Shown in pieces: positions 45,158-55,900 of a DNA stretch of 64,000 nucleotides; position 1 is the stretch's first letter; the number at the start of each line of letters is the position of its first letter. The translations under genes were made by a program, and so were the position numbers. The notes under the pieces were generated by a model that did no database searches, was not told the DNA's origin, and saw only the letters and a list, made by a program, of their open reading frames with translations. The DNA is from Neopestalotiopsis rosae (Eukaryota; Ascomycota; Sordariomycetes; Amphisphaeriales; Sporocadaceae), in the NCBI GenBank assembly GCA_023078685.1, contig JALGAS010000003.1, positions 2,108,001 through 2,172,000 of the forward strand, in the 5' to 3' direction.

Positions 45158-46479
45158 TCAGAGATTGTATCTACGAAGACCTGGAAACGGCATTCTATGT
45201 GCATTCGTTACGAGCACCTTGAGCCGAAGAGATTGCGGGCTATTGATCTCGCGTAAGTTGTACGCCAACTGACGTACCCTCAGCAGTACTTGGTACATGC
45301 CCTCGGTGAGGTGCGGATTGTCGACGATGATATAGCACTCCTGGTGGGGCAGTAGAGGAACAAGCATGCAAAGGACGTTCAAGATCGTCTCTGGCTCTCC
45401 ATCGATTATCCGAGGCTTAAGCTCTGCTTCGGACCAGGGAAGCACCAAATCCCGCTCCGGGATCCCCATCAGAACCTGCATGGCGAGGGACCGCAGTGCC
45501 CCAATCCATCCCGGGAAGTGTCCGTCCACATCATTCTGGTTGCAGAAGAACTGGACCACGAACCTGCCTTCCACACATCGTAGATGTCGCACGAGTAGGC
45601 TACAAAACGAACTTGATAGCGAATATCTACGGGGTCTGTAGTTGTCGCTGATGACAATAAACTCGGATTTCTGGCTGACTCGCAAAGTGATGTACCACGT
45701 GGCCCACTAAGCTCTCGCGATACGATTTTCTTCTTCGTGCGGGTGGTCCAAGGGTCTAGGGTCAATTGCGTCCAAGTCCCTACTGAGTGAAGTCTGTAGT
45801 AGGTCTATGAACTCGGTGAAATCCTCCCCCAGATTCTGTGTGCCTTCACTGAGGTACCACAAGAGGCGACTTTTGTAGTTGAGCTGATCGAGACCCACAT
45901 GGAGAGATAAATCAGGCCATAAAGATGCAGACAAGATCTCAGGCTCAATGGGAGCATGAGGGCCCCGAGGGTATGTTTCGGGGCGCCCGGGAACACATGG
46001 AGGTTCAGAGACCGCAAGATTCGTTGGACCCAACGAAAAGGGTCTATTGTAAATTTGTGCCATGGCATCGAAATCAAACTCCGCGTCGTCGGGTATTGGG
46101 TAGGTGGCTCTGAGCAAAGCTGCAGTACGAATAAGGGGGCCCAGACGCGTTCGGCCCGCGTACCGATCCTGCGATGGACCAGCCACGGGCGCATCCTGAG
46201 GTTGTGCGACAGAATTATAGCTGGTATACTGGGTCACTGATGTCACGGGAATGTATGCATCCTGATCTGGTGCAGAATAATCATAGCTAGAGTACTGAGG
46301 CTGCTGCGATGGACCGGCTATGGGCGCGGTCGAGACTATTTGTGAAATATACGGTTAGACACTGACTCTCATATACTTCACACTCTCGTACACGGAAGTC
46401 ACTTAAGACTGGACTTACCAGGAGGATAGGGATCCAGTCGGCGTCTGCTTTGGCCGTGTTGATTGCGTCGGGAGGCCAT
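45158..46479 (-). CDS. tandem NACHT-like family, member C, with in-frame TAG
   Basis: Exons 46479-46419 and 46335-45158; intron 83 nt; 413 codons. Exon 1 is the same length (61 nt) and pattern as in B: MASRRNQHGQSRRRLDPYPP. A Gln/Ser/Tyr/Pro-rich region with a repeat (APIAGPSQQPQYSSYDYSAP, later DAPVAGPSQDRYAG) follows. Codon 230 (45709-45707) is TAG, at the position aligned with codon 228 of B. The frame then remains open for 182 codons: SEFIVISDNYRPR, FVVQFFCNQND, GALRSLAMQVLMG, ECYIIVDNPHLTEGMY (Walker-B-like) and LKVLVTNAH. No P-loop. A 45-nt in-frame intron candidate (45723-45679, GTATCG..GCGAG) would remove the TAG but is not placed like the one in B. Function unknown; same options as for B. 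Confidence 0.6.
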
Positions 46480-46930
46480 GTTTACTGTCGGCTCGAACGA
46501 TGTGATTTTGTGTGAGAAGGCTGTTGTGTAGTTGTGCAGATGTGCTGTGGTGACGACGCTGTTCAAGAAGACGAAAACGAAAGGAATTATAGCGCAATTA
46601 TAATTGTTAAATACTTGTACTTCCCTCTCGATTACATATGAGTATGATTCGGAGATATATCGATTCACTGTCGATCGACAGAAATCTTCGAGAAAACCGA
46701 TCGTAGCAAGTTCATCACACCTATTTATAGGGATTGTCACTGAACGGTCGTTATTCACGTCCGATGCGGATCACTTATTGATTCACATGCAAGTCATTAT
46801 TCTCGGTCGGCTGGGCGCATGAATTACTTCACAATTGAATTTGAAGACAGCCAGTCAACGATCCCACAGTGAACAAGTCTTTATCTTACTCACAGCTTTA
46901 TGTAAAGTTTCGATCACTCGACGACATAAA
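46480..46930. repeat. upstream region of C, similar to upstream region of B
   Basis: Partner of 43842-44310; aligned by eye over roughly 450 bases, including the sequence just before the start codon. Probably contains the shared promoter elements of B and C. Confidence 0.7.
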
Positions 46931-49900
46931 AGATTCACGGAATCGGCTGAACAAAAGAGGTTCGGAATACCCAAATATGCCCCGGTTCTACAAGGCTCAA
47001 CGATAGTTACCTGTCTAATCCATTAGTTGTGCATACTGACGAGGCTACCCTACGTGATGATACACTTCCAGGCACGAAATATGAACATGCAAGACGTTTA
47101 GTCTATCACTGGGTCATCTATGAAGGCATAAGTCGCACACTGCATCCCAGTGCGAATCACTGACTATTATGTGCTTCTGATTGCAAAAGTCCGCTGCTCG
47201 TGGCTACGTCCTATTTCAGGAATTGCAATGATTCGCAGTGCGTTCTATCCTTTGTACTATACTGTAGTCATGTTCGATAGCCCTGTGGTTCTGCAAAGCA
47301 TGTGGGAAGGCTGCATTTACCTTCATCTCCTTATTGACATCCAACTAGACCTGCGATGTCTATGAAAGAATAGTATTGTCTTCCTAAGCGCTGTCAAAAC
47401 TGGGCACGGCTAATTCGCAATGACCCCGTAGTGAATACCAGGGAATCGTCTGTGAGGCAGGCTTTGGCATGGGGATCATGGATAAGGCTGAACACCATGC
47501 GGCCTCTGAACTGCATTGAAACATCATTTCTTTCCCATTGCATGCGCCATGCGTCCCTCTCATTTCATATAATGCCACTGAAAAGGATCATGGGCTCACG
47601 CCTTGACCGCCTGCAATGCAGCCCAGCACAGCGCGTCTATCGCCGCCATAAAGAGCCGTCATTACATCGAGCCAAGCATGGACATAGCATGGGTCCTCAA
47701 TACATCTTTGTTGCCATTTTTGATCGCGGATAGTTCAAGTGCTCCGATTGCAATCCCAGCCTCCCGGTAACTCCGGGGGATACAAGGAGATGCTGGGCTC
47801 CCGGACCTTCTGTACTATGTAGATCGACAGAATGCCATGCATAACCTACATGCCTCGGGCGCTCTCATTTTTTTGCTCTTTTCCAGTGACCCCCCTCCTC
47901 CCGCATCTTCCTTCCCTCGGCCCCCCAGCCGTCGTGTGTGTCTCTTCTCAAAACAGGCCCAGCAACCACATACATCTCCCAAATCTTACCACCGACCGAC
48001 CGTGTTCGTGTTCTGGTGCTCGGACAATGCACCATGAAATCACGTCGTCTGATGTTATTTAAGAAAGGAAAGGCACAGAACAGGTCCGTGCCCCGAGAAA
48101 GGTAAAACGCACCATGGCCGATGGAGGAACGCCTCTTTTTGCCAAGTTTATGAACGTTTTTGGTGGTTGCCCCTCCTGCCTAATCTGAGATTCCAACATG
48201 GGCGCATCTTTGAATAGGGAAGTACAAGAAGAAGAAAACAAACCGGCAAATGGTCACTCATACGAAACAAAGCCACACGGCTAGCAAAGAAGCTTGTATA
48301 ATGCCTAGCGAAAGAGATCTCGGCCCCGATCGCAAGGGATCATTATAGTCATGCTAAGCAACGCCACAATATCGAACCCAAGTCTCACTAAAAAAGATTC
48401 ACTACAGCGCAGGTTTTGGAGGCACATGGCTGATAGCAGTTGCTGCAAAATTCAGTGGGGAACTCTTTGCCCCGGATCGCAAGCCAAACGCAGCCAAACG
48501 CAGCCAAACGCAGCCAAACGTGAGCCAGGGGAACCAAAACGTCTCTATCTACCTCACTCGGGCCAAGTCAAACACTCTCACCTTGGAATAGAGAGCAATC
48601 TAGGAAGCCGATTGCCGTGTAAAAGGCCCTCTTCCCAATCTCAAATCTCAACTCGACGCCAAGACCTCTTTTTTTATGGAGATCCCAAAGGAGTATATTC
48701 CTAGGTCAGTTAGGTTGGTTGGCTTCACGGAGAGACACCCACAGAATGGGGAATTTTTTTCTGGGCTTTTCGCTTGTTTCCCGACCCCCTCCCGCTCATA
48801 CACGTGTGTCCAGAGTACAGTAGTGTGCTAACCTATCTGCTATGCTCGCTATGTGCCAGGGCACCATACCAGGTGCACTGCACTACAAATCCAACGTTCT
48901 TCCCCTCAAACATCCCTGCTCCCTGGGGCCTGGAAGGAAAAATGCACGTCAGATTTCTACGGCTGAGATTCCAGGGTTCATGAATCGCATCTCCGCAGGG
49001 GCCAGTGGGAAAAAAAACCCAGAGAAAGTGTTTGTAACGGCCCGGTGCGCGCACTAAAAATTTCACATTTTTGGAGAGTCCACGTGTATCCCGACCCTGC
49101 TGTCTGCAGAGGCCTTGAGCATTTTTTACGTACTGTATGTAGTACCCTTTTGTGATGTGAGGGAGTTTGGGGATGTGGTTTCAAGACTGGGATTTTCCTA
49201 TTTTATTGGAGGCATGTTCCCAATTTTTGACGTGTGCCGCGGGCAATTTACCCGCTGTTTCGACCGAGAGATACGTCACTAAAAGGATACCTCTGGCCGG
49301 GGTTTGCGACGACTCGGCCGGGTCTCTGAAAGGATGCTGCTCTTTTTTCCCTTTCCCACGCTTGCTAGGATGCCGATGAACATGGGCAAAGGTTTGAAAC
49401 CACGGCGCTGCTTACTGATTTTCATGTCGTCTGTTATTGTTACCGACGAATAGAGATTTCATCGTTGCAAATCAGGAAAGACACGCCGGCGCCAGGAAAT
49501 TGGTTATAGCTATCGTGATTTGATTTATTTGAGTTTTCTCGAATGTTTCTAATTCTAGCTACCAAGCTACTTGTGCAGAGTACGTCTTGCGCACAACCTT
49601 GCTTGCTCTCGCCCGCTGAGCCGTTGCAGCTTGGCTAGCTCGTGACAAGTTTCAATAGCCTTGTGGTGCTGCGTCTCATTATATTCATCCGCTGTCCATG
49701 CATCGGATGCATTCATTCGTGGCCCGACATTTGTTCCAATATGGCACGGCGGCAGTAGAGTCACTGCCAACGCTAATGCCCACCATTACAAAGAAAATGG
49801 GTATATCCTCCTGTATGTTGCGTAAATTTGAACCACCCTAACGCCGTATGCTTCGTCATGTGGTTGAAAACAGAGAAGAAGAAAAATCAATAATGGCTTG

Positions 49901-50246
49901 TACTTCTGGAGCAATGCATGAAAGATCCAAGTGGATCGAGGCTGGATCTTGTAGCCGCCTCCTGAAAATAGAACTGCTGATCAGTCTTGTGCGTGGAATA
50001 CGACGACAAAGAGACCATCAGTTGCTCTTTTGGCGCAAGCGCCTTGTTTGTGGCCCAGATGAGCATATCATCTTCCTCTGGAAGAAATCATGAATCCTGG
50101 CTCATCTGGACCTTTGGTATGAAACATAGTTCATTCATTCTACCCATGCGGCAGAGCAGTGCTTATGACGACATGCGTTCGTCTGAAACTGCGGGGTGAA
50201 CATGTTTGGGATTCAATTGAAAATCGTCTGAAGTTTTGTAGTGCCT
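46931..50246. other. intergenic, no convincing gene
   Basis: About 3.3 kb; includes pyrimidine-rich stretches around 47860-48000 and a short tandem repeat at 48481. No frame with motifs was found on either strand. Confidence 0.5.
48481..48520. repeat. 10-bp tandem repeat, four copies
   Basis: Four head-to-tail units of CAGCCAAACG (the first begins AAG). Perfect over 39 bases in a non-coding stretch. Could be slippage-derived or a cluster of protein-binding sites. Confidence 0.9.
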
Positions 50247-51050
50247 TCAGCCAATGGCCCGACCAATTTCAGTCCGGTGTAGAGGTGGAGGCGACAGCAC
50301 GGTCGTCAACGGCTCGTTATCGCTAGTGGAGACGAACGGGCGGTTTTCGCCAAGTGACCGTCTAGGTGGTGCCGCCGAGTTCGAATAGACGCGTGCGGGA
50401 ACCCGAGTAGGTGCGTGGTCACTCGAAGTTCGGGGCGTGACGGCCATGTTTTCGTTATACCAGCCTTCACCCACACTACGAATACTGCTGCTTCTCGAGC
50501 CCCTCGATGTACGTGGCCGATGTGAGCCAATGGAGACCGGCGGCGCCTTGGAGAGCTTCGAGGGATGACGTTTGGGTATCATCACAAATGGTTGATCGCC
50601 AGGTACTGTCTCGTCCGTAAGTCCCGTTCTCGCATTGGGTGCCACGGCGAGCACTGCTGCTGGCGGCTGCTGCGGAACCTCGAAACTTTGCTTCCGGCTA
50701 TATGACATTGGTGATTGAGGGACGGTGTCAGTCGACGGCCGTGTTTGGCTTTGATATTGGATCACGGCGTTCCGAGGAGCCCTTCTCTGGGTATAGGCTG
50801 TAGTAGAGTTTCGAGATGTGAATCGAGTTCCACTCTTCTCATCAGCAGCCCGCCTGATCTTCCAAGTTGCAATCTCGTCGTCATCAATTGGCGTTATCCC
50901 TCTGTTGAACATCTTGCTTCGCTTTCTCCGGCGGCGAAGACAAAGATATACTGTGATCGCAATGATGATGACTCCAACGACTGAGAGAACCGTGCTCAGC
51001 GTTATGATGAGTGTCCGGTCATCCATACCGCTATTATTTGTGATACCCAT
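50247..51050 (-). CDS. single-pass membrane protein, fungal, function unknown
   Basis: Main exon from the ATG at 51050 codes 267 aa. A short outside N-terminus (MGITNNSGMDD) is followed by one TM segment (TLIITLSTVLSVVGVIIIAI) and then a strongly basic stop-transfer sequence (LRRRRKRSKMF). The cytosolic part starts RGITPIDDDEIATWKIRR, a stretch I associate with conserved fungal single-TM proteins, and then becomes disordered and rich in Ser, Pro and Arg. No enzyme motif. In-frame, Ser/Thr-rich coding potential continues upstream (for example ISATPDNTSTVTL near 51160, ahead of a GTAGTG donor). The true start probably lies in a further 5' exon, giving a Ser/Thr-rich outside domain, as in stress-sensor-like proteins; this extension is inference. 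Confidence 0.65.
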   Translation of the reverse strand: MGITNNSGMDDRTLIITLSTVLSVVGVIIIAITVYLCLRRRRKRSKMFNRGITPIDDDEIATWKIRRAADEKSGTRFTSRNSTTAYTQRRAPRNAVIQYQSQTRPSTDTVPQSPMSYSRKQSFEVPQQPPAAVLAVAPNARTGLTDETVPGDQPFVMIPKRHPSKLSKAPPVSIGSHRPRTSRGSRSSSIRSVGEGWYNENMAVTPRTSSDHAPTRVPARVYSNSAAPPRRSLGENRPFVSTSDNEPLTTVLSPPPLHRTEIGRAIG

Positions 51051-52189
51051 GGTGTAAGCAGGCCCACTGGATGGGCTAGTGCTTTGAAAATGGTACTGCG
51101 ATATGCCAAATATGAAGATCCTGGCAGGCGAGACTTTCTTTGAGTCGTGACTGACACTACCAGAGTGACGGTGCTTGTGTTATCTGGTGTTGCTGATATT
51201 CTGAAAACCTCTGTTAGCTTGAAAGAGCAAGAATAAACTAATGTAGCATGTCTATTGACTTGTACGAACCATTATCATCGCCATAAGGCAAGATCAGAAC
51301 AAGCAATGTTTAGTCTCGAGTATACCTGTGGGGACTGGTGAGATCAGTGCCAACACAGATTGTGAAAACAACATGAACACGTCCAGCACCTATGTTTGAC
51401 ATCAAAGTCAAGATAAAAGACAAAATCCCAGTCGACTTCGTCTAGGCTATGGCGAGGGAAGGTAGAGTATATCTCATGCAAGGCACATGAGGAGAGACAA
51501 GAAGGTTCAATAATAGCAAGGAAAGAGAGATATGAAGACTACATACATACCTACTGACGACTAACTGCTCGTTGAATCTGAGTACTGGGCCTCTGGACAA
51601 ACCGGTGCCGAGATGAGTGCGTGATTGTAGCAAGTGGTTGAAGCATAACCATCAGGCAGGAGAAGGTTATGCTATGAAACCCAAGCCGATACTCCCCCAG
51701 GTAGAAGAAGAAGAAGCGATACCTCTTCTTTGCAAAGGGTTGAGCTTTTTGAGAGCTGCAGGCTCAGCAAGATAGATGATCATTGATCACAAAGCAGCGG
51801 GAGGGCTTCGGCAGATATAACCGCAGACGATGGAAAATGAGAACGGGAGGTCGACAGACCCGCAACGTGGGGATTATGCAGGCTAGAGAACCAGGGTAGG
51901 TTCCTTGCTGCGGGTTATACTATGTAGTAATGTCATGATCGTGACCCATCGGTGGTGGTGGAGCCAGGGACCGAGTAGGTAGGTCTGTCTAATGTACATA
52001 GCACACCCATGGCGAATACGCTGCATTAGCCTTGAGCGCAGTTCCGAAGGCCCTGGCTGAGAGCTAGGGTGGTTTGTTTCGAAGAAGAGCTTCTCTTTGG
52101 CGGCCGCCTATTGGGCGAGTCATCTAAGAGGTTGCAGCAATGGGCTGCCGTCCAGGCCCTGCGTGCGTGAGTGTGCCCTGCGAGCGATC

Positions 52190-52245
52190 GCTGCGGTGTG
52201 TCTGTGTCTCTGGTGTGTGTCCTGGTGTGTGTGTGTGTGCTCAAT
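52190..52245. repeat. GT-rich low-complexity tract
   Basis: Irregular GTGT/CTGTGT repeats in non-coding DNA, including one run of about seven GT units. Confidence 0.8.
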
Positions 52246-52954
52246 GTTGGCTGTGATCGGACCTTGGGCCGTTCTAAAAAGCAAGATTGGGTCTAGAGAC
52301 CACATAGTATGTACTCTCCGCCATGGCAGGCCAAACAAGGTCATCCGCAAGGTCGCATCATAATAATATTTCGCATGGGAAAAGTAGGCAGATTGCAGTA
52401 GTAGTGGTGCCAGTAGTGTGTGTGTGTACGTCGTGTAGTGGGCGCCCAAGCAGCAAGGGTTTGGTTTTTCCGGCGTCCTGCCAGCAGCAATCAACGTCGT
52501 GGGCGAGGAGGAGTAGGAGTTCCATAGCAGTGGACACAACTCGGCTTCCCGGACACACGCGAAAGGCCGCCGTTGTAGTAGTATACTTAATGTTTTGTGC
52601 TGATTGTTTTGATCGGCTTCCTTAAGTCGTGGGAATAAGCATCTTAATTCTGTAGTATACGGGTTTCCCGACAAGTAAGGAGCTCTGCAGCTGCCTCCAT
52701 GTCATGATGGATTGTTGCCCGACGTCGACTTGGCCGGCTGCTGGCCACTCAGCCAGGAACCGGGCTGACCAAGGCCATTGAGCGGTGCCATGTTGTTCGA
52801 ATCGAGCAGGCCGTTTCCCCTTTCTGACAGGATCCGGGCCTGCTCAAGCCTCCGAACGGCAACAGAGACTAGCGAATTACCTAGAACCAGAACCAGGCAC
52901 GAACGACGAGGGATGCAGTAGTAAGTAGTGTACAGTACATAGAAATGATGTGGA

Positions 52955-52986
52955 GGGATGGATGGATGGATTGGAATGGATGGATG
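52955..52986. repeat. GGAT tetranucleotide repeat
   Basis: Interrupted run of GGAT units (GGGATGGATGGATGGATTGG and onward) in non-coding DNA. Confidence 0.85.
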
Positions 52987-55900
52987 ACGGGCGAACGAGA
53001 GCCACTGGAGCCCTTTCTCAGACGTGGTGGGGTGAGAAGATGAGTGCTGGGCGCGCTAAAGAAGATAAAGATGAGGGGGGGCCTGGCGTTTCTTGCCAAT
53101 GGCAGCGCCCAAAACGACTGTTCCCACCTTGGATGCCCTGTCCAGCCGAAACGAAGCCCTGGACAGACCTCGCTTCCTACGCTAGGTATAGTGGGAGGGG
53201 CCAGCTGTAGGTACATGGCAGCACGAGTGGTGGATGACAATACAATCTTACATGCCTAGCATCTATCACTGCTATCTGCCCAGCCTGCCAGGTATATATT
53301 TGACTATCTGATCAATTTGTAGAGTATCCGTTTGCTGAATGAGCTATGTATACTTTGGGACTAAACAGGTGGAAATATAAATGGATAGACGGCCAAATAC
53401 ATTAATAATCATTCCTTTCTCGTACATGGTAGTATCAATGTCTTGATCGGATCAGTGGAATAACACGCATCGGTTGTTAGATATCCCGTATGTGAGTGAC
53501 CATTGGGTTGCACGCTAGACTGGATATATCTCGAGTAGGTATGTACTCAGCTCTGGCAACATTTCAGCTGGCTGTAATCACGTCGAATGGAAACGCATAT
53601 CATCCACCTACCATACTATGCAAACCACACCCGAAGGATCTGGACCGACGTGATGGAGGATGAGCAGCCAGTCATACAAGAAGCATTGAAGGGTCCTTTT
53701 CTGCAGCCCTTCTGCCAAACTCAATTCTATAAGCGACATCTCGTGCATCAGCTACTGCTGCATCACCTCAAAAACACGATTTCCAATGTGGTACATGAAA
53801 CATAGTAAACAGATACCAAGCACAGCCCAGCCTCGCCGTCGCCATTGCCACCATCATTGGTCACTTCAAATGCTCGCAGACAGTAGATCGCGATGATGGT
53901 CTTCGTACCTCGAGGAGAACACAGACACAAGAAAACTAATCCACCCGTGCGGTAAGTAGCTCAACGCTCAGGATGGATTTCTGGGCCTCATGACCCAAGC
54001 CTAGCTCAGGTACCATCATTTTGAGGGTCTCAAACATCACTCAATTGGGATTAGTCGATCCCGATGATGGCTTCTTGGCCCCGTTCCTCCCGATGGCTTG
54101 GCTCTCTGACACTGCAATAAAATATCATATCGGCAAAGTTGACCGCTGTTCTGGGAATAACGGCATCCTTTCAAAGCAGTCAGTCAATGGGCTCGATGGT
54201 GACGCATTCCTAACGGCCCCCGAAAAAAGCCTCGCAGCTCCTGAGACGGACAGCCGAACTTCGTGGTCCACCTCCATTGGGTCTGCAAAACGCCTCTCAG
54301 CCTTTCCGTGACAAGTACATATCATACAAAGTAGTCGGCTTCCGACCGTCAATTGCTCGGCGAGTCTCGGTGTCAACAAAAACAGAAAGTCCGTACATAT
54401 TGTTTGAAACCAAACATTCCTCACGGGTTGCACCAGAATATGCTTCGTCTGGCCTGCTTTCGAGAACTGCAAAAAGTTTAAGTGAGTACATACATGCAAT
54501 GCGGACGCGCAAAATGGCCGCCGACTTGCGCGTGTATGCAATGCACCCTATGTCTGTACTACCTCCAGTACAACATCGCGGGGTTACTACGCTAAAAATC
54601 CTCCGCGTGGCTTGCGAGGTCCTTTGTCTGAGAAGATGCGTTTACTTCAGCCCAGCGCACGCGCAATAATGTTTTGTTCAGAGTAATCCCATGTGCTTTG
54701 CCCTACAACGGTAGATCAAGGCGAGGGTCGCAAATCAACGAATCAATTGGCATCTTGCTTTGAAATTCACATCACCAAGTCTTGCTACTATTTGAACTCT
54801 CAGGTGAAAAGCGGCCCGATAGTTTGGGCACACGAAGAGAAAAAAAAATGGCCGACGAGTTGGTGCACGATCGACGTGATAGCAATCGATAGCGGATCAA
54901 TGGTCCATCGTCATGTGTCCTATCAACTCTACAGCAAGACCGATCATGGCTCTCGCACTGACCTGCTAAATCGGAGGTTTTTCTCATCGTTGGTCGTGAT
55001 TTTTACGTCAAGTCATGTCATGTCTCCATTACGGAGTCGTCGGTACGGACACCGACCCAAAGGACCCAAAGGGACGGACCGCGTGCACATACCAGAGCCT
55101 GCCATATGTCAATATCCCCAATGCTATATGGTAAACGTCTTCAATCCTTTCCACGAAAATAGTTGGACCCATACATCGTCCAGCTGTATTTGTTGTCCAT
55201 GATATTCTTCTTATTATGTTGGACACGTGCTTACAGGACTTTGCAGTTTAAAAGGCTCCCATGGATGCAAAGCGCTTGAAACAGCAGAGCCGCCGCCATT
55301 AGATACTGTGAGACATCATGCACTATATTTTACCTCGTTGTGCCACACAGCGGCGTACTGTATGTAAGCTTTTGGTTTGCCGTGCTTGACTCAAGAGAAA
55401 CGGCGCAATCGTCATCCCGATGGCCATCACTAAGGTACATGAATCAATGAAAACAGGTCAGGTAGGTACTGTACACTATTATAATACAGTAATCAACCGA
55501 TCGCCCAGTCGCCTTCGTGAAGAGCCGCCGCTAAATTCAAGCCACCCAAAAAAAGAAGCTATGGTCGTTGCACATCAGACCCAGCGCAGATGGGTGTGTG
55601 TCTGTGCGTTGAGAACATGACAGCTTCATGTCGCCCAGCAGAAGGATCGATGCATCTGATTGGCACCGGTTATATAGCTATTTGATCATGATCTGCCTCT
55701 TGCGATGTGAGATTGACCAAAGCGGTGATTACCAAACCAGATAGGACAATGTTTGTTTGCTTGAGGAGAACCAAAGATGTGAACAATACAAGAGACGGCT
55801 TGGTATCAACCTCAGCTATCAAATCCCGCTTACCATTTACTATGTACTACTACTCAACCCCACACACACTTTTACAGAGTACAGGGCCAACTCGCTGGCC

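Noticed and set aside
8265..46479. Idea that TAG is reassigned to an amino acid in this organism
   Set aside because: TAG is the natural end of several intact genes here (P450, Zn2Cys6 factor, 7-TM protein, DUF1593-type, RBR), so it works as a stop; the in-frame TAGs need local explanations.
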